Notes under the pieces: generated by a model | Databases searched by the model: none | Seen by the model: only the letters and a program-made list of their open reading frames with translations | Told to the model about the DNA's origin: nothing | Shown: one piece after another, positions 15,461 through 22,033 of the stretch | Layout of the letters: each line of letters opens with the position of its first letter | Numbering within the stretch: position 1 is the first letter of the stretch | Made by a program: the position numbers and the translations under genes | Assembly: GCA_016215025.1 (NCBI GenBank) | Contig: JACRMI010000101.1 | Coordinates: 1 to 32,365 of the forward strand | Length of the DNA: 32,365 bases | Origin: Chloroflexota bacterium | GTDB lineage: Bacteria > Chloroflexota > Anaerolineae > UBA4142 | Direction of reading: 5' to 3'

Positions 15461-16648
15461 CTATTTTTTCAGCGCGGCTCGTCGCACGAGATCGAGCGCG
15501 CGAATCGCGATCCACGTTTGCGCTTGGTCGCTGATGCCGCCGATGGTGTACGCGCGATGAATTGTATCGCTTGCGGTAGCGACGCCAATCGCGCTTTGTC
15601 CTGTGTCTTCGGCGTACATATCTTGACCCGAGTTTGTAGTGCCGAGAACAGCGAGCGCAATATCGGCATTGGTCACATTCCGAAATTGTTGTGCGATGGT
15701 CGCCGCATTTTCTTCCGTGAGTTCGGTCACGTTATCGAGTAGCATCGCCGACTTGATTATGCGCGTTCCTTCAGGGCGTGCGCGCAATCGCTCTGCGATT
15801 TTTCCCGCCGTGTTCGTTTCGGCAATCGCGATGCGCCAATTGTGCGCCGCCAACAAGCGCGCGACCACTTCTTCGACCGTTTCATCGCCTTCGCCGTAAA
15901 TCCAATCGCCGAGACGTTCGCGCACCTTCGCTTCCATCTCTTTGATCAGCGCTTCAGCTTCAGTTCGGGTTGGCGCTTTGGCGGTCACACGCACATCGGT
16001 TTGACCGGGATGCGCGAGCAACCCCACCGTCGGATTGGACGAGTTTTCCAAATCGGCAATTTTTGAATCGACCAGACTTTCGCCGACGGCGCACGTCTTG
16101 AGCGTTTTGCTCAAAATGATTTGCTCGCCGCCGGTTTTTTCGCGCAGCCAAGGAAGAATCCGCGTCTCCATCAAGTGTTTCATTTCGCGCGGGACACCGG
16201 GCAGCGAGATCACATACTTGCCGTCCACCTCGACGATAAAGACCGGCGCGGTGCCGACAGGATTTTCGATGGGCGTTGCGCCGCGCGGGATGTACGCCTG
16301 GCGCACATTGTTCTCGCTCATCGTCGATCCCCATTTGCCAAAGCGTTCGTGGATCTGCGTGAGCAAATTTTCGTCGAGAACGAGGTCGCGTCCGGTGGCT
16401 TTGGCAACCGCTTCGCGCGTCATATCATCGACCGTGGGACCCAAGCCGCCGGTGGTGATAATCACATCGGCGCGCGTGAGCGCATGTGTGATCGCATCGA
16501 CAATGCGCCCCACGTTATCGCCGACGGTCGTGCGAAAATAAAGATCGACGCCGACCTCAGAGAGACGCTCCGCGATCCAGACCGCGTTCGTGTCCGTAAT
16601 TTGTCCTAGCAAAAGTTCTGTGCCGATGGAGATAGTTTCTGCTTTCAT
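15461..16648 (-). CDS. cinA: CinA family protein with degenerate amidase domain
   Basis: 395-aa CinA-type protein. The N-terminal molybdopterin-binding-like (COG1058) domain is well preserved: SIGTELLLGQITDTNA (7-22), TTGGLGPTVDD (65-75), SLPGVPREM (148-156). In CinA it hydrolyses ADP-ribose or related compounds. The C-terminal half (from about 258) aligns with the PncC nicotinamide-nucleotide amidase domain, but the catalytic AESCTGG motif reads AETNTAG (276-282), putting Thr at the catalytic Ser, and the later TGIAGPGG region is replaced by LGTTNSGQ (335-342). Amidase activity is therefore doubtful. Start ATG 16648 gives the family N-terminus; the open frame upstream only translates a tandem repeat. 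It lies 72 bp after the proline dehydrogenase gene. Confidence 0.9.
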   Translation of the reverse strand: MKAETISIGTELLLGQITDTNAVWIAERLSEVGVDLYFRTTVGDNVGRIVDAITHALTRADVIITTGGLGPTVDDMTREAVAKATGRDLVLDENLLTQIHERFGKWGSTMSENNVRQAYIPRGATPIENPVGTAPVFIVEVDGKYVISLPGVPREMKHLMETRILPWLREKTGGEQIILSKTLKTCAVGESLVDSKIADLENSSNPTVGLLAHPGQTDVRVTAKAPTRTEAEALIKEMEAKVRERLGDWIYGEGDETVEEVVARLLAAHNWRIAIAETNTAGKIAERLRARPEGTRIIKSAMLLDNVTELTEENAATIAQQFRNVTNADIALAVLGTTNSGQDMYAEDTGQSAIGVATASDTIHRAYTIGGISDQAQTWIAIRALDLVRRAALKK

Positions 16649-16653
16649 TATCC

Positions 16654-16724
16654 TAGTTCCTTTAGTTCCTTTATTTCCCTTATTTCCAGGAATGGAGGGA
16701 AATGAGGGAAGCAAGGGAACTCAA
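16654..16724. repeat. Nonamer tandem array with two arms, includes a stop codon
   Basis: Period nine instead of seven. Left arm TAGTTCCTT, TAGTTCCTT, TATTTCCCT, TATTTCCAG (16654-16689). Right arm GGGAAATGA, GGGAAGCAA, GGGAACTCA (16698-16724). The last unit contains the proline dehydrogenase stop codon (16721-16723). The arms are inverted copies and could form a long imperfect hairpin. Confidence 0.92.
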
Positions 16725-17650
16725 CGGAAAAGATTACTAATGAGGAAAATGACATTCGCCGGTCGTTCCGCCAAGCGACGCATAAAGTATGGATACCAAT
16801 GCGTGCCGTACGGAACGTAGACGCGCATCGTGTATCCCTCGGCAACGAGTCGGCGATGCAAATCGGAGCGAATGCCGTAGAGCATTTGAAATTCAAATCG
16901 ATTGCGATTGACCTGGTGCGCGGTAGTGTAACCCTTGACCCAGTTGATCATTTTCTCGTCGTGGGACGCCACGTCGAGATACGCGCCGTTCGAATTGCCA
17001 TTCGTCTCGAAAAAGATTTGGGCGAGCTTGAGATAGTTGGCATCGACGTTGGCTTTCTTGGGAAAGGCAACCGTCGCAGGTTCTTTGTATGCGCCTTTGC
17101 ACAAACGCACATTCGCGCCCAGGGCGATCAAGGCTTTCATATCCTCTTCGCTGCGATACAAGTAACTTTGCAGCACGATGCCGACATTATCGAATTCTTC
17201 GCGCAGCGTCTTGAAGACATTGAGCGTGACTTGCGTGTACTTGGAATCCTCCATGTCGATGGTGACGAGCGTGCCGATTTCTTTCGCTTTGCGCAAAACC
17301 TGGCGCAGGTTGTCGAGACACAAATCGGTGCTGAGATCAAGTCCCATCTGCGTGAGCTTGAGCGACACTTGCGACTTGACTTTGTTCGCAGCAATTGCGT
17401 CGAGCGCGCGCAGATAGCCGTCTTTGGCTTGGCGCGCTTCGGCTGCGTTGGTTACGCTCTCGCCAAGTTGATCGAACGTGACCAAGAGTCCTTCCTTGTT
17501 CAATTTTTTGACAACCGCAATCGCTTCGTCGAGCGTTTCACCGGCAACAAAACGCCGCGTCACGCGGCGGGAAAGCGGGAAATGGATTACGAAATTCCTT
17601 ATGACGGAATTTGTCGACATGGCGAGAAAAAGATCGCGTAAAATTGGCAT
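16721..17650 (-). CDS. Proline dehydrogenase (monofunctional)
   Basis: 309-aa FAD-dependent enzyme oxidising L-proline to pyrroline-5-carboxylate, passing electrons to quinone. The single-domain form is typical of Gram-positives, Deinococcus and Chloroflexota. Barrel motifs seen: VSLKLTQMGLDLS, GTLVTIDMEDSKYT, GIVLQSYLYRSEEDM, VRLCKGAYKEP, and the C-terminal substrate-binding YMRR-like element WYPYFMRRLAERPAN. The start at 17650 has GGAGG seven bases upstream; a longer open frame begins at 17758 without a ribosome site. No pyrroline-5-carboxylate dehydrogenase gene is in the window. The GntR regulator gene upstream on the same strand is a candidate controller. Confidence 0.93.
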   Translation of the reverse strand: MPILRDLFLAMSTNSVIRNFVIHFPLSRRVTRRFVAGETLDEAIAVVKKLNKEGLLVTFDQLGESVTNAAEARQAKDGYLRALDAIAANKVKSQVSLKLTQMGLDLSTDLCLDNLRQVLRKAKEIGTLVTIDMEDSKYTQVTLNVFKTLREEFDNVGIVLQSYLYRSEEDMKALIALGANVRLCKGAYKEPATVAFPKKANVDANYLKLAQIFFETNGNSNGAYLDVASHDEKMINWVKGYTTAHQVNRNRFEFQMLYGIRSDLHRRLVAEGYTMRVYVPYGTHWYPYFMRRLAERPANVIFLISNLFR

Positions 17651-17787
17651 TTGAATCCTCCTTGATAAGCCGCGTATGAACGCCCTTGTCCGCACGCGGC
17701 GGCGCGAACGGTAAGCGAAATCTCTGCAATATGTGCGTCGAGATAAAATATACTCCAAATCAAAAGTAAGTCAATTGGAAAAATGAA

Positions 17788-17811
17788 AAGGCGCAATCTA
17801 TGTTGCGCCTT
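17788..17811 (-). terminator. Possible terminator of the GntR gene
   Basis: 9-bp stem AAGGCGCAA / TTGCGCCTT (17788-17796 with 17803-17811), followed on the minus strand by TTCATTTTT. It lies beyond an inverted repeat element that separates it from the GntR stop at 17914. Confidence 0.6.
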
Positions 17812-17825
17812 GGCAGAATTTTACC

Positions 17826-17905
17826 TGTCATGCTGAGGAGTGGGTTTCACGACGAAGCATCTCTTTTGTCAGAATGCGAGATGCTTCGCTTCGCTCAGCA
17901 TGACG
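17826..17905. repeat. Inverted repeat copy 6
   Basis: 80-bp element with ends TGTCATGCTGAG (17826-17837) and CTCAGCATGACG (17894-17905). The inner arms GAAGCATCTC and GAGATGCTTC pair. It ends eight bases from the stop codon of the GntR gene. Confidence 0.9.
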
Positions 17906-17913
17906 ATTTAGAA

Positions 17914-18630
17914 TCACATTCGAATCACTTTGGAACTGGGGCGTAACTCTTCGGGATTTTCCATCTCGACGCTGGTTTCACTCGGCAGCATCAACAGCCG
18001 CTGCATCGTCGTTTCGATTTGGCGCTCCATCGCAATTTTTGCGCCGACGGCGTCTTTGCGCGTGAGACAGCGTGTCAAATGCTTGTGCCCATTTTCGAGG
18101 AAGCTGGGATCAGACCAAAGATGCGCATCGACCAAAGCCAATTGAATGCGACTCACGATGATGCGAATGTGCGATTCCAGCACCGCATTATGCGACGCTT
18201 TGGAAACTAGATTATGAAACTGATAATTGCGGAACGCGCATTCTTGCACACTCTTTTGATCGTCTGTCACGGTAATGAGGTCTGCCACGCGAAAGAGCTG
18301 CTCGATTTCGGTTTTGGTTGCGTTGAGTGCGGCTTGATACGCGGCGAATCCTTCCAGCACCGCGCTGACCACAAACAGGTCGCGCAGTTCACGCAGATTT
18401 GGCGTCTCGACTTGCCAACCACGTTTTGGGTTCGCCGAAACAATTCCATCCGACGCGAGACGCTGCAACGCTTCGCGGACGGGCGTCTTGCTGATTCCAA
18501 AGCGTTTCGCCAGTTTGCTTTCGGAAATGGTAGAGTTCGTCTGACCACGCATGATCTGTTCTAAAAGTTCGTCGTAGATGCGCCCAACCAAAGTATAATC
18601 GCCATGATCGATATGAGGCATGGGGTGCAT
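17914..18630 (-). CDS. GntR family regulator, FadR/FCD type
   Basis: 238-aa transcriptional regulator. Residues about 12-75 form the GntR winged helix (YDELLEQIMRG, then SESKLAKRFGISKTPVREALQRLASDGIV and GWQVETP). The C-terminal all-helical FCD domain runs from about residue 80 to 215; its ligand-binding residues are partly kept (NYQFHNLVSKASHN, then HLWSDPSFLENGHKHLTRCL), with Asn where Asp is usual before the first FH. FCD domains bind small carboxylates or metal-carboxylate pairs. Two in-frame ATGs (18630 and 18621) both fit AAGGAAGGA; I take the first. An imperfect palindrome at 18651-18667 in its promoter suggests autoregulation. Confidence 0.9.
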   Translation of the reverse strand: MHPMPHIDHGDYTLVGRIYDELLEQIMRGQTNSTISESKLAKRFGISKTPVREALQRLASDGIVSANPKRGWQVETPNLRELRDLFVVSAVLEGFAAYQAALNATKTEIEQLFRVADLITVTDDQKSVQECAFRNYQFHNLVSKASHNAVLESHIRIIVSRIQLALVDAHLWSDPSFLENGHKHLTRCLTRKDAVGAKIAMERQIETTMQRLLMLPSETSVEMENPEELRPSSKVIRM

Positions 18631-18650
18631 TCCTTCCTTGGAATCCCATT

Positions 18651-18689
18651 GATATGTCTCTAGTATCTTTTATTTTGCGGCGCTGTCAA
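18651..18689 (-). promoter_or_regulatory. GntR promoter and likely operator
   Basis: Minus strand: -35 TTGACA (18689-18684), 16-bp spacer, -10 GATACT (18667-18662). An imperfect palindrome with ends GATA and TATC (18651-18667, GATATGTCTCTAGTATC on the plus strand) overlaps the -10, a usual place for a repressor site. Confidence 0.65.
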
Positions 18690-19006
18690 GAAAAATTTGC
18701 GAGTCGGCAGAAAATATGGAACAGCCAAAGATTGTTTGGGATTTACTTGCAAGAAAGCAAGCAGTGAACGGGGAATTGGGGGAAGAGTAGGGGAATTTTT
18801 CTTCTTCCATCCATTTCGATTTTTGGAAATGAAAAACTAGCCCTCAATCAGCTGGATTCCAATTTCGAGTATGCAGCACGAAATTGCGCGATTCAAGTCG
18901 AATGCTTGGCTCTTGTGACGTGGACGATTACGACGAGCAATAGCTGTCGATTCGTTGTTTTCATAATTTGGCGGTATAATGCGGTCAAAGTGGTAGGGAT
19001 GAAACT
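18690..19006. other. Intergenic region with a -10 box
   Basis: I see no convincing gene here. A small hairpin (CTTGC / GCAAG) lies near 18750-18765, and a G-rich stretch follows. A perfect -10 box TATAAT (18975-18980) sits 26 bases before the MNT gene; a -35 at proper distance is weak. Confidence 0.5.
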
Positions 19007-19333
19007 ATGGACAAGCGAAAACGGACCAAGACACTCAACCTGATCGTCAAGCGACTTGTCACGCGCTTCGATCCAGATCAAATTATCCTATTTGGCTCAC
19101 ATGCGCGTGGCACTGCGCGCCCCGATAGCGATATTGATCTGCTCGTCGTGTTGCCTATCACTGGCTCCAAACGCGCCAAACAAATCGAGATGCGCATCGC
19201 GTTACACGACATCCGCGTTCCCAAAGATATTATTGTCGCTACTCCCGATCAAGTGGCACGCCAAAAAAACATTGTCGGCACGCTTATCCATCCCGCGCTG
19301 CGCGAAGGCAAGGTGCTGTATGCTCGCCCATGA
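19007..19333 (+). CDS. MNT-type minimal nucleotidyltransferase
   Basis: 108-aa minimal nucleotidyltransferase (Pol beta superfamily). The catalytic signature is complete: LFGSHARGTARPDSDIDLLV (about residues 28-47), with GSHARG and the two metal-binding Asp of SDIDLLV. It overlaps the downstream HEPN gene by 14 bp. MNT/HEPN pairs are type VII toxin-antitoxin systems, in which the nucleotidyltransferase inactivates the HEPN RNase by adding nucleotides. Whether this pair acts so, or is one of the many MNT-HEPN pairs without a tested toxin, is not visible. A good -10 box precedes it. Confidence 0.92.
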   Translation: MDKRKRTKTLNLIVKRLVTRFDPDQIILFGSHARGTARPDSDIDLLVVLPITGSKRAKQIEMRIALHDIRVPKDIIVATPDQVARQKNIVGTLIHPALREGKVLYARP

Positions 19334-19739
19334 CGAAACCACGCACGTGATCCAACAATGGGTGCAGAAAGCGGAGAACGATCTCAAGAACGCGACCCAT
19401 ACCTTGAAACTCGGCGCGGAATGTCCAACCGATACGGTCTGCTTCCACGCGCAGCAATGCGTGGAAAAATACCTCAAGTCAATGCTAGTCTTTGAAGGCA
19501 CAGATATATCCAGAACGCATCACATTAGTGCGTTGATGGAGTTGCTACCTGCGAATATTCGTCCCGATCTTTCACCCGAAGAGCAAGAGATGTTGACCGA
19601 TTACGCTGTCTCGACCCGCTATCCTGGTGACTATGAGCCGATTCCGCTCGGCGATGCGCGCCGCGCAGTGCAAATTGCGCGGCGCATCCGAAAGCACGCG
19701 CGCTCCTTGTTGCCGCCTGCGAGTTTGAAACGGGAATAA
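19320..19739 (+). CDS. HEPN domain protein (MNT partner)
   Basis: 139-aa all-helical HEPN protein. Family features: AENDLKNATHTLKLG near the N-terminus, CFHAQQCVEKYLKSMLVFEGTD, RTHHISALMELLP, and STRYPGDYE. An R-X4-H arrangement (RRIRKH) lies near the C-terminus, matching the RNase motif spacing of HEPN toxins, although whether it aligns with the true catalytic motif is unclear. The start ATG at 19320 lies inside the MNT gene in another frame; the 14-bp overlap supports coupled translation and fixes the start. It ends at the small RNA terminator region (19738-19743). Confidence 0.9.
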   Translation: MLAHDETTHVIQQWVQKAENDLKNATHTLKLGAECPTDTVCFHAQQCVEKYLKSMLVFEGTDISRTHHISALMELLPANIRPDLSPEEQEMLTDYAVSTRYPGDYEPIPLGDARRAVQIARRIRKHARSLLPPASLKRE

Positions 19740-19832
19740 AAAATGGTAGAAACCCCGGACGGTGTTTACCTTATGCAGGTGAACCGCGGCGAACCGCCAT
19801 CCCACCGTGCCCCGGACTTACTTTCTACCACG
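19738..19832 (-). ncRNA. Candidate structured small RNA, unassigned
   Basis: A free-standing transcript of about 95 nt is predicted: a perfect promoter ends just upstream (19839-19867), and the RNA ends with a helix followed by U6 (19743-19738). The 5' and 3' ends pair over nine bases (TGGTAGAAA / TTTCTACCA, 19822-19830 with 19744-19752). Inside lie CCGG / CCGG and ACGGTG / CACCGT helices (19759-19764 with 19803-19808), leading to a three-way junction. Its two arms are GCGG-TTCG-CCGC (19786-19797) and ACCT-GCATA-AGGT with flanking TTC/AAA (19765-19783, one A-C mismatch). It does not match SRP RNA, 6S, tmRNA, tRNA-Sec or RNase P as far as I can see. Confidence 0.7.
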
Positions 19833-19838
19833 CGGAAA

Positions 19839-19867
19839 ATTATATCCTCCCAAGATGGGAATGTCAA
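19839..19867 (-). promoter_or_regulatory. Perfect consensus promoter of the small RNA
   Basis: -35 TTGACA (19867-19862), 17-bp spacer, -10 TATAAT (19844-19839). The start site is expected near 19832. No open frame follows, so the transcript is most likely non-coding. Confidence 0.88.
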
Positions 19868-19891
19868 AGTCGAATCTGAGCGTCTTGTGGT

Positions 19892-19920
19892 TTGACAAAT
19901 CACCTCACTAAAATTACACT
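19892..19920 (+). promoter_or_regulatory. Divergent promoter of the restriction remnant
   Basis: -35 TTGACA (19892-19897), 17-bp spacer, -10 TACACT (19915-19920), 24 bp from the back-to-back promoter of the small RNA. GAGGAG (19948-19953) then precedes the ATG at 19960. Confidence 0.75.
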
Positions 19921-19959
19921 GGCTCGCGATAGTCGATAAAACTTGCTGAGGAGTTTGCG

Positions 19960-20349
19960 ATGTCCGCAAAGCCCAAGATTCGCGCTCGCACGATTAAAGA
20001 AATCCCCTCGACTTTTGAATCCTCAAACGAACAATATCTCCCCATTCGTGATAAAGCAACTGCACTTGATACGAATTTCCAAGACCCGGGTGTAAAGCAT
20101 TATGGGTTAGCTCGCTTCTCCGAAAATGAAAAGAATGCACTCGACTTGTGGCAAAGAGGCAACAAGTTTTATCTGCATTGTCTCTCACGCAACAAAAAGG
20201 TCGTCGCCAAGCCGGAAGAGATTATTCGGCAACTTTGCCTCAAGCGTTTGCTCGCGATGGATTGTTCACTAGACCATTTGTCGCTCGAAGTGCCGATCAA
20301 AATGGGCAATACTATTCATAGTATCCAGCGATTTCAACATCTGACTTAA
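19960..20349 (+). pseudogene. HsdR-like N-terminal fragment (type I restriction)
   Basis: 129 codons. The segment from about residue 70 (KPEEIIRQLCLKRLLAMDC, then SLEVPIKMGNTIHS) matches the start of the N-terminal domain of type I restriction subunits, where PEE...VRQ...L is followed by an EVP[IV]K-G strand. Homology stops right there and the frame ends after ten more residues, so the nuclease and helicase parts are missing. The promoter and ribosome binding site are intact, so a short protein may still be made. The first 60 residues could belong to a separate small conserved protein. The call is based on one motif block and is moderate. Confidence 0.5.
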
Positions 20350-20352
20350 TGA

Positions 20353-20499
20353 AAATCCCCCGTAACTTTGCCAGCAAGTAAGGCAGTGCAAAACGAGCTT
20401 ATAAGCAAAGCCGAAGCGTCACGGCAAGTCCGCCGCGATGCGCAACGCCTGCACGAAGAAGCTAAAGCACAAGTCGAGCAGATGATTGAGAACGCGTAA
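20353..20499 (+). pseudogene. Possible HsdS C-terminal remnant
   Basis: After two stops (20347-20352) the same frame stays open for 48 codons and reads SRQVRRDAQRLHEEAKAQVE followed by QMIENA and a stop, very like the coiled-coil C-terminal tail of type I specificity subunits. It has no start codon. Together with the HsdR-like piece in the same frame it suggests a large internal deletion of an hsd locus. Confidence 0.4.
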
Positions 20500-20515
20500 A
20501 AGCAGAGGCAAAACA

Positions 20516-20862
20516 ATGAAATTGCCGAACGTTGAAAACGCCCTAGTACCCAAACCCAAAATCACGGATTATCTGCTTTCCTTTACGCATCGCGATGGAC
20601 GCAGCAAGGCGCAGTTCTTTATACGGTTTGGTTTTTCCGCGGAAAACTGGGAGACGCTTGCGAATGCGTTGTTGCACCATGCGGAAAAAATGATGTGACA
20701 AAAGTCGAACCATCACCGTTTGGCACAAGATACGTCATCGATGGTATAATACAGTCGCCGGACGGTAGACGACCAGCCATTCGCTCAATTTGGTTTATTG
20801 AAAGCGGCGAAAAGATTCCACGTTTTGTGTCGGCTTATCCGTTGAAAGGAAAAAACAAATGA
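20516..20862 (+). pseudogene. DUF6883-like protein with -1 frameshift
   Basis: The first frame starts at ATG 20516 (AGAGG upstream) and gives MKLPNVENALVPKPKITDYL and on to HHAEKMM, stopping at 20698. The other half of the domain continues in the -1 frame: DVTKVEPSPFGTRYVIDGII, later RRPAIRSIWFIESGEKIPRF, ending at TGA 20860-20862. The switch lies at six adenines (20685-20690); one more A there, or a -1 slip, would join them as a 115-residue protein. The second frame ends in an ATGA overlap with the DUF4926 gene, as expected for an intact gene pair. Options are a sequencing or assembly slip in A6, a recent mutation, or programmed or transcriptional slippage. Confidence 0.75.
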
Positions 20863-21083
20863 TTCACGAACTAGATAATGTTGTCCTAACTAATGACCTA
20901 CCAGAACATAATCTGAAAAGCGGCGATATTGGAACGGTTGTCTTGATTCATGGCAACCATGCCGGATACGAAGTCGAATTTATCACACTTGATGGCGAAT
21001 CGATTGCAGTTACATCGGTGTTCCCTAAGCAAATCCGCCCAATTGCCCGCCGCGAAATTGCGCACGTTCGGGAACTCGCCTAA
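20859..21083 (+). CDS. DUF4926 domain protein
   Basis: 74-aa small protein. The pattern ELDNVVLTNDLPEHNLKSGD followed by IGTVVLIHGNHAGYEVEF is the DUF4926 signature, an SH3-like small barrel. Genes of this family commonly follow DUF6883 genes, and the pair is arranged like a small two-component accessory or toxin-immunity-like module; no activity is established. Its ATG overlaps the TGA of the -1 frame of the preceding gene (ATGA). A terminator follows at 21099. Confidence 0.85.
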   Translation: MIHELDNVVLTNDLPEHNLKSGDIGTVVLIHGNHAGYEVEFITLDGESIAVTSVFPKQIRPIARREIAHVRELA

Positions 21084-21098
21084 CTGCTGATTCAATGG

Positions 21099-21126
21099 AA
21101 AACGCTCGCAGAGACGCGAGCGTTTT
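21099..21126 (+). terminator. Terminator after DUF4926
   Basis: Perfect 11-bp stem AAAACGCTCGC / GCGAGCGTTTT (21099-21109 with 21116-21126), then TTGTTGTTTTT. Confidence 0.9.
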
Positions 21127-21132
21127 TGTTGT

Positions 21133-21273
21133 TTTTCGTATAACACTTGCCCGGCATACCTCATTTCTCCCTACGGTCATCCTTCGCTGATCCTATACTC
21201 ATCCTTGCTGGATGCCTTCTAGCCGCCTCTCTAACTATACGAAAACGGCAGACACCACACGGTTCTGCCGTTT
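21133..21273 (-). terminator. Nested inverted repeats and rlmE terminator
   Basis: AAACGGCAGA / TCTGCCGTTT (21243-21252 with 21264-21273) forms a 10-bp stem followed on the minus strand by TTCG, a plausible weak terminator for rlmE. A second inverted pair, TTTTCGTATA / TATACGAAAA (about 21133-21142 and 21235-21244), encloses about 90 bases with no recognisable gene. Confidence 0.6.
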
Positions 21274-21276
21274 CTG

Positions 21277-21304
21277 CTCACCACCCACCGTCCACTACCC
21301 ACTA
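21277..21304. repeat. Heptad array including the rlmE stop codon
   Basis: CTCACCA, CCCACCG, TCCACTA, CCCACTA in exact phase. The rlmE stop (21302-21304, TAG on the minus strand) is the last three bases of the fourth unit. Confidence 0.85.
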
Positions 21305-21937
21305 AATGTCCTGCACCGGAATCGATTCCACCGTCTGTCTATCTTTCAGCTTCAATCCGACGACGTAATGTTCCGTGCTTTCTTTGCGCGATGCCTCGGG
21401 TCGAAAAACTTGGACGGTTTGAAAATAACGCTTGGTCATTTGAACGTACTTGGTCAAATCTTCGCCCTGAAAAATCTTGACGACGAACGCGCCGCCTTCT
21501 TTGAGAAATTGCTGCGCGATTCGCAACGCCGCCACGCCTAGTCGAATCGAGCCGGCGTGATCGACCAGCGCAATGCCTGACGTATTCGGCGCAGCATCGC
21601 ACAGGACGAGGTCAGCGCCGTTCGGCAGCATCTGTCGCATTTGCTCGACATATTCCGCGCGCGTAATGTCGCCGCGAATAATTTCGACGCCAGCGATGGG
21701 GTCCATGGGCAGCAAATCAATCGCCACGATTTTCGATTTCGGCGCGAGCTTGGCGACGACTTGGCTCCAACTGCCCGGCGCTGCGCCTAGGTCCAAAACG
21801 GACATGCCCGGTCGAAGCAAGCGAAAGCGTTCGCTGATCTCTAGCAATTTGTACGCCGACCGCGCGCGATAGCCCTCTTTCTTTGCGCGTTGAAAATATG
21901 GGTCTTGCGTTTGTTCTTTGCGCCACGCCTTGGGCAT
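21302..21937 (-). CDS. rlmE: 23S rRNA 2'-O-methyltransferase RlmE/FtsJ
   Basis: 211-aa FtsJ/RrmJ-type enzyme; E. coli RlmE methylates the ribose of U2552 of 23S rRNA using SAM. The K-D-K-E catalytic set is visible: Lys30 in RSAYKL, Asp in LVLCDAAPNTSG, Lys in FVVKIFQG, and Glu in RPEASRKESTEHYVV. The SAM-binding loop is VLDLGAAPGSWSQ (47-59). Length is typical. Start 21937 has GGAGA five bases upstream; the longer frame adds residues from the adjacent repeat. Probably a single gene or a short unit with the methyltransferase upstream. Confidence 0.95.
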   Translation of the reverse strand: MPKAWRKEQTQDPYFQRAKKEGYRARSAYKLLEISERFRLLRPGMSVLDLGAAPGSWSQVVAKLAPKSKIVAIDLLPMDPIAGVEIIRGDITRAEYVEQMRQMLPNGADLVLCDAAPNTSGIALVDHAGSIRLGVAALRIAQQFLKEGGAFVVKIFQGEDLTKYVQMTKRYFQTVQVFRPEASRKESTEHYVVGLKLKDRQTVESIPVQDI

Positions 21938-21949
21938 TACGTCTCCAAC

Positions 21950-22031
21950 TGTCATCCTGAGCGGAACGGAGTGGAGTCGAAGGATCTCGCTGTGCGGAGT
22001 TGCGAGACTCTTCGCTTCGCTCAGAGTGACA
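21950..22031. repeat. Inverted repeat copy 7
   Basis: 82-bp element with ends TGTCATCCTGAG and CTCAGAGTGACA. It lies between rlmE and the next minus-strand gene, ending two bases before that gene's stop codon. Confidence 0.92.
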
Positions 22032-22033
22032 TT

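Noticed and set aside
18690..19006. A small gene in the gap before the MNT gene
   Set aside because: No frame with a start, ribosome site and plausible composition; only a -10 box and a small hairpin.
19744..19830. The same structure read on the plus strand
   Set aside because: One stem gains a G-U pair there, but no promoter or T-run supports plus-strand transcription of it.
19738..19832. SRP RNA, tRNA-Sec, Y RNA or riboswitch
   Set aside because: No GGAA apical loop with the SRP consensus, no T-arm near the 3' end, no Ro-binding stem, and the transcript ends without a downstream gene on that strand that would be controlled.
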